Source: Globodera rostochiensis (lineage: Eukaryota; Nematoda; Chromadorea; Rhabditida; Heteroderidae). From it: a stretch of 64,000 bases of DNA. Below, one piece after another: positions 36,322 through 47,232 of the stretch. The DNA lies in the NCBI GenBank assembly GCA_018350325.1, contig JAEVLN010000011.1:3096449-3160448 (forward strand). Direction: 5' to 3'. The notes beneath the pieces are model-generated. The model was not told the origin of the DNA, did not search any database, and saw only the letters and a program-made list of their open reading frames with translations. The stretch's first letter is position 1, and each line of letters starts with the position of its first letter. The position numbers and the translations under genes were made by a program.

Positions 36322-36864
36322 GGTCTTTTCGACACTGGACGTTTCGACACTGGACATTTCGACACTGAGTTTTAAAAGTCGACAAAATGGTACTTTATAG
36401 GGTTATCGTGGCCGTAGAATCCGAGGCTGCGCTCTATTTTGACCCGATTTATAACCCTAAACCCGAATTCGAACAATTTTTCGAAAATTCAAAAATTTTC
36501 AAAAATCAATTTCGCCTCAAAATCTTTAAAAAAGCATGAATTCGATCTCTACTTGCCCTTTTTTGTTGTAATTTTTTGCTTTTTGAAGATTTTGAGGCGA
36601 AATTGATTTTTGAAAATTTTTGAATTTTCGAAAATTTGTTCGGATTCGGGTTTAGGGTTCTAAATCGAGTCGAAATGGAGCTCAGACTTGGATGCTACGA
36701 TCAAGAAACTCTATAAAGGACCCTTTTTGCAACTTTTAAAACTCAGTGTCGAAACGTCCAGTGTCGAAACGTCCAGTGTCGAAATGTCCAGTGTCGAAAT
36801 GTCCAGTGTCGAAATGTCCAGTGTCGAAATGTCCAGTGTCGAAACGTCCAGTGTCGAAATATCC
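36322..36864. mobile_element. Foldback element with GTCGAAACGTCCAGT tandem termini
   Basis: About 540 bp of inverted repeat. The left end is a tandem array of TTTCGACACTGGAC units (three); the right end is a longer array of the inverse, GTCGAAATGTCCAGT (eight). The right array has therefore expanded. The inner arms pair ACTTTTAAAACTCAGTG with CACTGAGTTTTAAAAGT, and GAAAATTCAAAAATTTTC with its inverse around a centre near 36545. The interior text (CAAAAATCAATTTCGCCTCA) is shared with the copies at 30455 and 44605. Confidence 0.8.
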
Positions 36865-37699
36865 TGCAACGGATTTTTATCAATTCCTCCATCAATGCTT
36901 TTGTTGAATGTCCCACTTTGTTTTTTAATAAATTTTCAAGCGCTAAAAAATAATTTTAAAAAAAAATTCACACATTTTCTGAATTTTGTACCAAAGATTG
37001 CCATTTTATTAAAAATTTCCCCGGCGACGCATGTCGGCACCGCCGGACACCCGCCGCCACTCTTACGTAAACCATTTTTTTTCATAATCCGAAAACTTAA
37101 TTTTGCGAAAACTTTGCTGGGATTTCTTAACAAAACCCCAATTTTTTCTCGACGGCGCCTGTCTGCATCGTCGGCCTTTCCTTCCCAGAAAAATTAAAGA
37201 TTTTCTTGAAAAGGTTCGGGCACTTAAAACACGTACCCGCTGATGTCAAAAATCATCAACAAAATGTATCGCCAATTTTTTAGTATTTCGATAAAAGAGA
37301 AATTTACCCTTGAAAAGTCCCGGTTGGTCGTGAGTCCAGGTTGAATTCTTTTTGGTCCCGGTTTTTCTGGTTCCGAAAGTCCCGCTCTCGTCTACCCTAC
37401 TTACAACTATGAAATAACCATTAGGAGCTATTTATAATTTTAATGATCAGCTGGTCTGGCGCTCAGTTGGGGGGGGGGGAATGGGACATTTAAGCGCCCG
37501 CCGTTGAGTGCCCGCCGCCATTAAATCCACGGTTTACTCACTGTTCCTTACAAATTAGCCATGGTTTGCTTAACCACGGTTAGCAACGAGCATACCGGTT
37601 AAGGTCAACCGTTAATCACGGTTAACTAAACCATGGATAAACCGTTAACCATGGTTTACTAAACCACAAGACGAGCATGAGGCCTCTGACATTCCTCTT

Positions 37700-39650
37700 T
37701 CCTTTCGTTGTCACACTCCTCTTTCTCCTCTTCTTTCATTTCCTTTTCACCCTCCTCTTCTCTTTAGTTCTTACCCTCCTCTTCTCCTTCTCACCCTACT
37801 CTTCTCTTTAGTTCTTACCCTCCTCTTCTTTCCTTTGCTCTCACCCTACTCTTCTCTTTAGTTCTTACCCTCCTCTCTCCTTCTCACCCTACTCTTCTCT
37901 TTAGTTCTTACCCTCCTCTTCTTTCCTTTGCTCTCACCCTACTCTTCTCTTTAGTTCTTACCCTCCTCTTTTTCCTTTCCTCTCACCCTACTCTTCTCTT
38001 TAGTTCTTACCCTCCTCTTCTTTCCTTTCCTCTCACCCTACTCTTCTCTTTAGTTCTTACCCTCCTCTTCTTTCCTTTGCTCTCACCCTACTCTTCTCTT
38101 TAGTTCTTACCCTCCTCTCTCCTTCTCACCCTACTCTTCTCTTTAGTTCTTACCCTCCTCTTCTTTCCTTTGCTCTCACCCTACTCTTCTCTTTAGTTCT
38201 TACCCTCCTCTTTTTCCTTTCCTCTCACCCTACTCTTCTCTTTAGTTCTTACCCTCCTCTTCTTTCCTTTCCTCTCACCCTACTCTTCTCTTTAGTTCTT
38301 ACCCTCCTCTTCTTTCCTTTCCTCTCACCCTACTCTTCTCTTTAGTTCTTACCCTCCTCTTCTTTCCTTTCCTCTCACCCTACTCTTCTCTTTAGTTCTT
38401 ACCCTCCTCTCTCCTTCTCACCCTACTCTTCTCTTTAGTTCTTACCCTCCTCTTCTTTCCTTTCCTCTCACCCTACTCTTCTCTTTAGTTCTTACCCTCC
38501 TCTTCTTTCCTTTCCTCTCACCCTACTCTTCTCTTTAGTTCTTACCCTCCTCTTCTTTCCTTTCCTCTCACCCTACTCTTCTCTTTAGTTCTTACCCTCC
38601 TCTTCTTTCCTTTGCTCTCACCTACTCTTCTCTTTAGTTCTTACCCTCCTCTTCTTTCCTTTCCTCTCACCCTACTCTTCTCTTTAGTTCTTACCCTCCT
38701 CTTCTTTCCTTTCCTCTCACCCTACTCTTCTCTTTAGTTCTTACCCTCCTCTCTCCTTCTCACCCTACTCTTCTCTTTAGTTCTTACCCTCCTCTTCTTT
38801 CCTTTCCTCTCACCCTACTCTTCTCTTTAGTTCTTACCCTCCTCTCTCCTTCTCACCCTACTCTTCTCTTTAGTTCTTACCCTCCTCTTTTTCCTTCCCT
38901 CTCACCCTACTCTTCTCTTTAGTTCTTACCCTCCTCTTCTTTCCTTTCCTCTCACCCTACTCTTCTCTTTAGTTCTTACCCTCCTCTTCTTTCCTTTCAT
39001 CTCACCCTACTCTTCTCTTTAGTTCTTACCCTCCTCTTCTTTCCTTTCATCTCACCCTACTCTTCTCTTTAGTTCTTACCCTCCTCTTCTTTCCTTTCAT
39101 CTCACCCTACTCTTCTCTTTAGTTCTTACCCTCCTCTTCTTTCCTTTCCTCTCACCCTACTCTTCTCTTTAGTTCTTACCCTCCTCTTCTTTCCTTTCAT
39201 CTCACCCTACTCTTCTCTTTAGTTCTTACCCTCCTCTTCTTTCCTTTCATCTCACCCTACTCTTCTCTTTAGTTCTTACCCTCCTCTTCTTTCCTTTCAT
39301 CTCACCCTACTCTTCTCTTTAGTTCTTACCCTCCTCTTCTTTCCTTTCATCTCACCCTACTCTTCTCTTTAGTTCTTACCCTCCTCTTCTTTCCTTTCAT
39401 CTCACCCTACTCTTCTCTTTAGTTCTTACCCTCCTCTTCTTTCCTTTCCTCTCACCCTACTCTTCTCTTTAGTTCTTACCCTCCTCTTCTTTCCTTTCAT
39501 CTCACCCTACTCTTCTCTTTAGTTCTTACCCTCCTCTTCTTTCCTTTCATCTCACCCTACTCTTCTCTTTAGTTCTTACCCTCCTCTTCTTTCCTTTCAT
39601 CTCACCCTACTCTTCTCTTTAGTTCTTACCCTCCTCTTCTTTCCTTTCCT
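37700..39650. repeat. 50-bp pyrimidine-rich minisatellite with a TTTAG in every unit
   Basis: About 1.95 kb of tandem units of 50 bp (for example start-to-start 39007 to 39057) with shorter variants early in the array. Each unit contains CTACTCTTCTCTTTAGTTCT, then TACCCTCCTCTTC and a C/T-rich tail (TTTCCTTTCMTCTCACC). The + strand is over 90% pyrimidine apart from the periodic TTTAG. The distal part (about 38980-39640) is more homogeneous, with the TTTCAT variant predominating, which suggests recent expansion at that end. Confidence 0.95.
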
Positions 39651-39782
39651 TTTGCGCTTTTCGGCGTACGCTCTAATGGAAAACGAAAAAAGGAGGGGGG
39701 AGGCGGTTTAAGCGAAATTATCCCTCTCGTCTTCTGCAGCACTCCAAAGCCTCCCTCAAATAATCTCTTCTCTCTGCTCCAT

Positions 39783-39833
39783 CACGTGAATGTCTCTGCA
39801 AACGCACGCATCACAACTTCAAGTGTATAAATA
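39783..39833 (+). promoter_or_regulatory. Possible core promoter of INTS3 (E-box and TATA-like box)
   Basis: CACGTG at 39783-39788 is followed by TATAAATA at 39826-39833, about 180 bp upstream of the INTS3 start codon and the only TATA-like match I noticed between the minisatellite and the gene. Many nematode genes lack TATA boxes, so this is tentative. Confidence 0.3.
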
Positions 39834-40013
39834 CCAGTATATTTCCCTTGTGTATTGTCATTCCTCCTAAACATTCCGTTTTTTAAATTAAATGGTCATG
39901 ACTTTTTTTTAAAATTTAAATCCTAAATTCTCAAGTAAAAAGAGACGCAACTTGCAATTACTACATCACAACAACATTTAACACAGAAAAAACAATTTTT
40001 TAGCATACAAAGA

Positions 40014-43000
40014 ATGATGGTTGAGAATAATTTAAAAATGGTTAATCCAATTTTAACAAAACTGCAATCCAACAATGTTAATAGCAGCAATGGTCAACAA
40101 TCACACCAAAATCCTTCCACTTCCTTTCCATCACTTTTACTGCTCCCTGGCCGACGTAATGAGCACATTGACGTACGTTTATTTGCTTTTTTATTAATAT
40201 AATTGATGTTTTGCTCAAGGATTCTAATTTTTTAAAACCAAAAATTTAGATCATGGAGAAAAATTATCACTCTACTGCCGAACGAATCATTTCTCTTTCT
40301 GAGGCCGAAATGAAAGATTTCATGTTGAATAATGTTGCGATTCGAAATGAAATTCTTGATGGCATTTTTTGTGCTTTTCTTATCGAAAATCCAAGTGCTA
40401 AGGTATTTTTAATTTTAGGCATGGTAAACTTCCATCACAATTTTTTTGTTTTTCTAGGCGATTAGCTTTCGCTAATTAAAATTTTTTAGTATTTAAAATA
40501 TGTGCACGTTTATGATGCCGGCTGGAATCGGATGCTTTACAATGCGAACTTTGTGTTGATTGAAGCATTCTCCTTTCTGAAACCAGAATACCGTCGTCAA
40601 ATGGTCAAATTCTTCGCAGAGACAATCAAAATGAATGTGCCATCGGTGGATGCTTGTCTTTCTAATTTATTTCGCGCACTTTCCGATGGTAATTTTAGTG
40701 GGTTTTTGGTGTACACGCATTTGAATGTGGTTGGCATTTTGATTTTTACTTTTATCGTAACAATTAAGGCACCGAGTTTTGTGAGACGTGCCAATTTGCT
40801 TTTTCCGTCGCCAAAATTCTGAACGCAAATCCGGAATGGATAATTGGCCTGAAGAAGAATTCGTTGGCCTTGGCTGATGCTTTTGCTTTTATGGCGCGGT
40901 TCATCGCCGATTTGCAGTTGGTCGTTGCCAATTCGTCGTTTACCGGAGTTGAGCCATTCAAGTCGACGCTGATCTCCGTCTGCGAATTACTTATTCGCGA
41001 ACGCTTCTCCGATTTGGCCGGAATAATGGGCAAGGACCTGTTGATATCGCTGATGCGACTGGCCAAGTTGCCGCAGTTTCAAAATGTTTGGAAGTCTCTC
41101 CTGCACAACCCGACTTCTTTGGTGGCAAACATCAGTAATTTCTTTCACTAATTGTTAAATAATTTACCTAAAACTCGTTCAGGTCTTAAACAACTGTTGC
41201 TTTACATGCCAATGGATAAATTTCTGGGGTCCAGAGTGTCTGTCAGTATTAGTCGAAAAATTGATGACCTCAAAAAACCGATTGAACGGAACAAATTTTC
41301 TGCTGATTTGGCTGCTTTCAAGAATGCGGTATGTATTTGATTCGTTTTTTGGTAATTTTGTTCAAAATCAGCATTTGTCTGGGCCTGACGGTGGCACGAT
41401 GCGTGCAGAGATAATTCGTCATATTTGGGTTCATCTAAAGCAAGAAGAATCAAACCATGAATGTTACGAAGCACGTGCTGCACTGCTTGGGTGTATTCTA
41501 CGCACGGCTAAGGTTGGTGTATTAAAGTGCAAAATTTAATCGAATTCGAAACGGAGGTTCATTAGAGACTAAAATTAAATCAATTTGTCAGGTGGGTGCC
41601 GAGCAGCAGTGGTGTAAGTTGATGCTTTTCTGGGAATGGTTTGGCTTTGAGCCACGTCTGGGACACTTGGTCATTGGTGAGTCGCACATTTTAAAAAAAA
41701 GTACACTTTTCTTAAGAGCCGGCCTTTTCCACCATCCAAAATATGCTGAACTATCACCCCAAACTCGGCAATTCCTTAATCGACTTTCTGATCAGGGAAA
41801 GCCAAGTACTTTATCCTCAGCTCAGTTTGTTTTTCGTCCAGTCAATTACAAATGCCTTTAGAGTGTTGGAAAAAGCGAATGTGTACGTTCGTTTTTTAAG
41901 GTTTTGTTTTACTTGCCGTTTTAGTCCCATTTACGCTGTGTTGGCTCATCAGAAATTGGAACCAGCGCTGAAGGAACAATTCCGTTTAACATTTCCCGAT
42001 TTGTTCCCGAGAAAAGTGACCGCAATTGCTGACAATTTGGCAGAGCCCTCCTCAATAATTGATTTTAATGCCATCCGGAACACTTCAGCAACAACTTCTC
42101 TCGGATTGACGAAAAGCGAAACTGTCGATGCGACAGCGATGCAACCAAATGGAAAAGAGACATTGGCTGAGGGATACGGGCAAATAAAGAAGCCGAAGGT
42201 TTTTCATGTAACTCCAAAAGAAAAGCCAAAGCAGCCGAACTCCCACCTTCAGACAAAGAATTTGAAGAAGAATTTGGACGAGGCGAAGACGGGAAACAAG
42301 GAATATTCTCAATTTACTCGGAAGAGGAAGAGGACAAAGTCGAGGGAAGAGCCGAAGGGGGAAGAGAGTGCGGAGCTTCGTCCACACAGCGTTCTCCATG
42401 CCCATCACTCGCCGGCTGTGCCGAGCACTAGCGGTGCCATGAGCTGCGATAGCTGGCCGCCGACTCAGAGGGGGAGTATTTTGGAGGGACGGATGAACGA
42501 AAGCATAGAAGATGGGGGCGATATCAACAGACTCCAAAATCTCTTGGCAATGGTCAGAGGAGAGTTCCAAGAGCATTTGGAGGAATTGGATAAGGCAATT
42601 CGAAAACGGCGATTTCCCAAAGCTGCTGATGAAGTTCAGGCATTAGCCGATAGTCTATTTGACACGGTACGGTTCTAGAGCAAACCAACAAAAAAAAAAA
42701 AATCGATTCTTAGGTGTGCATTTTTCCTTCGTAAGCTTGCTATAAAAGTTTCAATTTTCAGTAAATTTTTTAGAAAATTGGTCCAAGAATTATAAATTTT
42801 GCAAAACAAAAGTTCCCCTCTATGGTTTTTTTCTCTAAAAACCGTGGAGGGGGCAGCTGCCCCACCCCCCTGGCTACAGGGTCTGGTTCTCGAGTTTTAT
42901 TTTTGTATGTTTTTAGGAAGAATTTGACATTGAGCAAGCGGAATGTATCGCCCATTGTTTATTACAAATATTTTTGGAGGGCACTACCGGATGCTTCCCA

Positions 43001-44989
43001 GAAAAGTAATATTTTTTGTTTACGATTCTTTTGGGATTCTTTTCTTTTTAGTGATCTCACCGACCATCCCATCTTCACACTTTTCCGCGTTATCGCACAG
43101 TCCGAAGAAGGCGCAGAATCGCGCAAATCTCTTCTGATGATTTTAGCCAAAATGCGAAATGAATGTGCGTGTGTCGGCTATCTTTTCCTCTCTTTCTTAC
43201 GAAAGGTCGAGAGCGACGCGGCCTCGCGTCGTGGGGGTGGCGAGGAGGAGTCGAGAAGGGCGTCAGACACTTACAGAAGTCTTTGCGAGACGATGGAGTT
43301 GAGTTTGGAGACGGTTTTGATCAGGGACTTGGAGGTGGGTTTATGTCGGCTTTCCCAACTCGTTTGCCGATGCTTCTTCAGAAATGCTCTTTTGACAACG
43401 TCAATCTCTTCGCGCGCCTTTTGCAGTGTGTTCTTTCCAAATTTTTCCCCTACGGTTCCCCGCATAAATTGGTGCGTATCATTTGTGCCAGCATCGACCC
43501 ACACCAACTCTCCGGGCTAATGAGCGAAATCGCCCGAGAGAACATTGTGCTCTTTTCGCCGGAGGATATTCTCGACCTTTTGCAGGGTTCGCTCAAATGG
43601 GAGTCTATGGAGCAGTTCATGCTCTGGCAGTTGGTTCAGGTTGAGGCAGTCGAGTTCGACAAGTTTCTCGACCTTTTGTGAGCTTTCTCCCTAAGCGATG
43701 GTTAATTGATTCTTTTTAGACAAACGCTAAATTATGCGCAACATCCGGAAGCAACTGCGGGTTGTTCATTACTTATATCCAAAATTTAAAAAAATTTTTA
43801 GCAATTCTCGTGATTTTACGAAATATGGAACCGGACCCTGAAGCGTCGGTGATGCGCTCTCTGCTTAGAAACTTATTTTTAAGACAGCCTGATAGAGATT
43901 TGTTTACGGTGGATGCACTAAAAGTGCGTTATTGTTTTAATTCATGCGAATGATTGTCTTCGTTTTCAGCTGCTTGTGGATTATAGCAATAACATTTCGC
44001 CAATGAGCGACACGTTTTGTAAATTGGTCAAAAACGCTCTTCACAGCAACGATATTTCGGCACCGCCCGTTGGACAGGTTAAACCGGGCAAGGCTCCGAG
44101 AGTGCTGTCAGTCGAATACCTTCTGGATCATTTGGTTTGTATAAAGAAGTCAAAAAAAAGGTTTGGTTAGCTCCGTTCAGGATCGCTTTCGACGACATTG
44201 TCTTGAGAAGGAGTCCAAAGGGGCCGAAACTCTGCTGAACAATGCGCTTCTTCTGGACTTGTTTACTTCGCTAAAAAGCAACCCGAAGTTGGGAGAGATC
44301 CGTTCCCGCTTTGGGGAGTTGTTCACACTCATGGACATTCTGTTGGAGGGGAAGAAAGTGCAGGAGGTCGGAAGGCACCGACGAAGTGGCAAGGGCAGAG
44401 GCGGTTCGAAACTGTCGTCCAAGAGCGCCTTCGACTTGGATGTGCGTTCTTTTCTAAGATAACCAACTCAGAAAGGGGCTAATCGCTGATTGTTGTAACA
44501 TTTGTTGCTAATAAAACTTCTGTACAGATTATAATATTATTTTATTCGATGAAAGCCGTCAATTTTATCTAATTTTCTTCCTCTCGCCCGAATGAAATCT
44601 CATCCAAGGACCCTAATTCGAACAAGTTTAAAAAATTCAATTTTAGCCTCAAGATCATTTAACATGACATGAATTCGATCATTATTTGCTTTTTTGCTGT
44701 AATTTTACGCTTTTTGAATGATTTTGAGACATTGAATTTTCGAAAAATTGTTCGAATTCGGGTCCGGGGTTCGAAAAGGTTAAAATAAATGTCAGAATCG
44801 TGATAAGGGACCCCGAAACCCCCGGAAACTTGTTTTATATTACTTCAAAAAATGGGGGGGGGGGAGACAAACTGCACTATCACCGAAAATAAAACCCCTT
44901 AAAATGACCTTTTTCAGCCTTCTGATGGCCCCGTGGTCAAGAAGAAAAGAAAGGTTGTTCAACAAAGCGATTCGGAAGATTCGAATTAA
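40014..44989 (+). CDS. Integrator complex subunit 3 (INTS3/SOSS-A)
   Basis: Large helical-repeat nuclear protein of the Integrator complex (snRNA 3'-end processing, transcription attenuation) and, in animals, of the SOSS DNA-repair complex. The N-terminal half contains YHSTAERIISLSEAEMKDF, VYDAGWNRMLYNANFVLIEA, KPEYRRQMVKFF and LRTAKVGAEQQWCKLMLFWE, then HQKLEPALKEQFRLTFPDLF, all characteristic of INTS3. A charged linker (41980-42480) separates it from the C-terminal half: DHPIFTLFRVIAQSEEG, LLMILAKMRNECACVGYLF and SGLMSEIARENIVLFSPEDI. After a gap-bearing intron (44447-44917) a final exon encodes PSDGPVVKKKRKV, a classic basic nuclear-localisation signal, and ends SDSEDSN (stop 44987-44989). 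A start at 40017 (second Met) is equally possible. Some introns carry transposon fragments. Confidence 0.9.
42770..42890. mobile_element. hAT-like MITE fragment in an INTS3 intron
   Basis: The right end is CCCCTGGCTACAGGGTCTGG, whose complement (CCAGACCCTGTAGCCAGGGG) is close to the CAGGGGCGTAGCCAG terminus seen at 20158. G-rich and AT-rich interior text also matches that family (TTTTTCTCTAAAAACCGTGG, then AGGGGGCAG). I did not find a convincing left end. Confidence 0.45.
44605..44840. mobile_element. Foldback-family copy in the last INTS3 intron
   Basis: About 235 bp of inverted repeat: AAGGACCCTAATTCGAACAA is mirrored by TTGTTCGAATTCGGGTCCGG and CATGACATGAATTCGATCAT sits near the centre. 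The inner arms (AAAATTCAATTTTAGCCTCA, TGAATGATTTTGAG) match the elements at 30455 and 36322. The tandem-repeat termini are lacking, so it looks truncated. A poly-G run lies about 20 bp downstream. Confidence 0.65.
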
Positions 44990-45195
44990 TTGAATAATTG
45001 AATTTTCTTTTTTTCAAACGACCATTTAACAATCCAAATTGATGTTAAGGTGAATGTAATTGTTTAAAAATAATGTTTTTATGCCAATGAAATTGAAGCA
45101 TAATTTTGTTTTTGCGAAAATATTTATTCAATTGAAATTCCATTAATGCAATATAGTAATTAGGACTGAAACTTTCTCATTGCTGTGGTGTTTAG

Positions 45196-47232
45196 ATGGT
45201 TGATGCCGTCATTTGTGGCTTCTTGGCTGACAATGATCCGCTTATGCCGCCCTATTTTCGTACTGTTAGGAATTGGTGTCGTCGGACGACGTCGCTAAAG
45301 AGAGGACAAACGATGCCTTTGATACTGATGGACGAAGCGTCCAGGGATGGGAATGGTGCCTATTGTTCCGATGCTGACGTGAGGTCGGACTTCTTGCCGG
45401 GGTGGTCGGTGCGCGGACGACGGAGAAGCCACCGGAAGTTGGCACGGCTGAACGGATGTATTGCGATGACCGTGTTCACTTTTGTGCTTGGGCTGTTCTG
45501 TTTGGTGTGCTTCCATCGAAGTTCGCTTGTAAAGGTCGCAATTTCCTTTCACTTCGTTAGGCCGCCCTTCTGTTCATCCCATGGCCAATTATCGATCGCA
45601 CTTTTGCAGACGTCCCGCCAGATGACGCCGACTTGCGCTTTGTTGAGGTCGCGAAAATTTGCGGAAACGACGGACATTGCCGCACTGTGGCGGATATTAT
45701 TGCCAGGAAAAGGTCTGCTGAAGTCGGAGTGGGGGCAAAAAACGTTCGAGTCCCCAGACTCAAATGGATCACATCCAACTCGCTTTGAAGCATTTCATAT
45801 AACGTTTTTCAAAGTCAACTAAATCAAAGATTTTTGATATCATTCGAAATCTTACAATTACCTATCAAAAAGCAAAAGCTAAGCCAAATCTCAAAAAAGT
45901 TAACAAATTGGCGAAACCTCCGGGTCGCTGAGGCCCAATGGGTCCTTGGCAAAGTTCTTTTAATTGGATTGGGTCGTTCTTTAACTATTATACGGCAGCA
46001 ATTCGGCTCGCCGCGCAATGTTCTTCGATGGACTTACCGATGGCTTTGAGTCCGAAGTTCCGCTCATTCGACCAAAAAGTATATAAAATACATTAAATAT
46101 TCCCTATAATTCATTTAGACGCGACTGTCGATGATTCGGATACGCGCCTGTGGCATGTAGACCACGGCACTTTGCTCAATGAATATGTCGCGGCAATGGC
46201 ATTGATGCCATTCTTAGTGGGTTCCCTAACTGTAAGAAGCGATGGCTATGGCCTCTCTTCCGCGGATGAACTGGCCGATATTGCAATCGTTGGTCTCGGC
46301 GGAGGGTCGCTGGACGCGTTCCTCCACCTCAAATTTCCGTGGGTGGGCACTTTCCGTTTCGATGACAAACTGTCCAGAAATAGGGAAACCCTACAGATCC
46401 TAAAAAACTCTCTTAGTCCAAATTATTTGGACTTTACCTTTCTGTTTGTGTTGCATTGTTTAAATAAAACAGTTCAACATCACTGTGTACGAGAGGGATG
46501 TCTCTGTGGTCGAACTTGCCAAACAATGGTTCGACATTTCGGATGATCGGACGCGGAGAACGGTAATCGGAGACGGAGTGATTGCAATTTCTGAACACGC
46601 TGGAAAGGGTGAGCGTTTGAGGTGGTTCACCGTCAACATTAGTTACAATATGCCGATTTTGAAGGTGACCATCTCAATGCGATCATTTTGGACGCCTGCG
46701 ATTTTTCCCCTTACATTTCATGCCCTGCCGCTCCGTTCATCACTTTGGAGATGCTCAGAAAGGCGAAATCAGCGCTTAGGCCGCTCGGTTCGTTGTTTTG
46801 TTTAATTAAATTGCATTTTGAATGCCAACCCGCTTCATCCCTGCAGGCGTTTTCGTGCTGAACGTGCTGCCCGCGACACAACGAGACGAGGAAAGAACAG
46901 TCGCACTTCTGCAGCAAAAGCTGCTCTCTGTTTTTCCGCTTTGCGCCCGCATGAAAATGGGGCGACAATTGAATTGTGAGGTTTTTTAAAGGGGAAGTCC
47001 GGGAAGTTCAGTGACGGCTAGCAACTAAAAAAACCGAACGAACTTAACTCGAAAAATCACCGATTTTGTCTATTCAGCCGTTTTCGCCTGTCTCCCTTAT
47101 GCGGCCAGTACCCGGGACAGAGACGACCTTGTGCGCTTGTGGCAGCAGAGAAAGGACGAAGTTGGGGGACAGCTTCGGCTACAAACGCTGTTGCGGGGTT
47201 CTCGACTGACCATCGGAGGGCCTTCGCACTAA
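45196..47232 (+). CDS. Membrane-anchored methyltransferase-like protein (METTL13 C-domain/spermidine-synthase fold)
   Basis: Predicted SAM-dependent methyltransferase-fold protein. TTTAG directly precedes ATG 45196, so the mRNA is probably trans-spliced there. A basic N-terminal segment (RGRRRSHRKLARLNG) leads into one membrane helix (CIAMTVFTFVLGLFCLVCF), suggesting a type II membrane protein. Further on are LWHVDHGTLLNEYVAAM and the SAM-binding motif ADIAIVGLGGGSLDAFLH, then ITVYERDVSVVELAKQWFDI and GDGVIAISEHAGKGDH. These are followed by AIILDACDF, SALRPLGVFVLNVLPATQRD and VFPLCARMKMG, ending at GGPSH (stop 47230-47232). This order matches the C-terminal domain of METTL13 and polyamine-synthase relatives. 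Substrate unknown. Intronic DNA at 45790-46000 contains a foldback-family arm. Its start lies 206 bp behind INTS3, an operon-like spacing. Several exon borders are approximate. Confidence 0.75.
45800..45905. repeat. Single arm of the 26418-type foldback element
   Basis: AAATCAAAGATTTTTGATAT, CATTCGAAATCTTACAA, AGCAAAAGCTAAGC and CCAAATCTCAAAAAAGTTA match, in order, the left arm of the element at 26418-26807. Only one arm is present, so this is a solo or decayed copy inside an intron of the methyltransferase gene. Confidence 0.7.

Larger units (their letters stand above)
35587..40013. other. Repeat-filled intergenic region between taxilin and INTS3
   Basis: A gene-free 4.4 kb that should carry two divergent promoters. 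In order: unique DNA to about 36300, a foldback element (36322-36864), AT-rich sequence with two hairpin-motif copies (37020, 37148), and a G run near 37470. Then come a block of AACC/GGTT inverted motifs (37550-37675), the 50-bp minisatellite (37700-39650), and about 360 bp of unique sequence with a TATA-like box. I see no coding gene. Confidence 0.65.

Noticed and set aside
36688..37197. Frame with SSVETSSVEMSSVE repeats
   Set aside because: It is the terminal tandem array of the foldback element read as protein.
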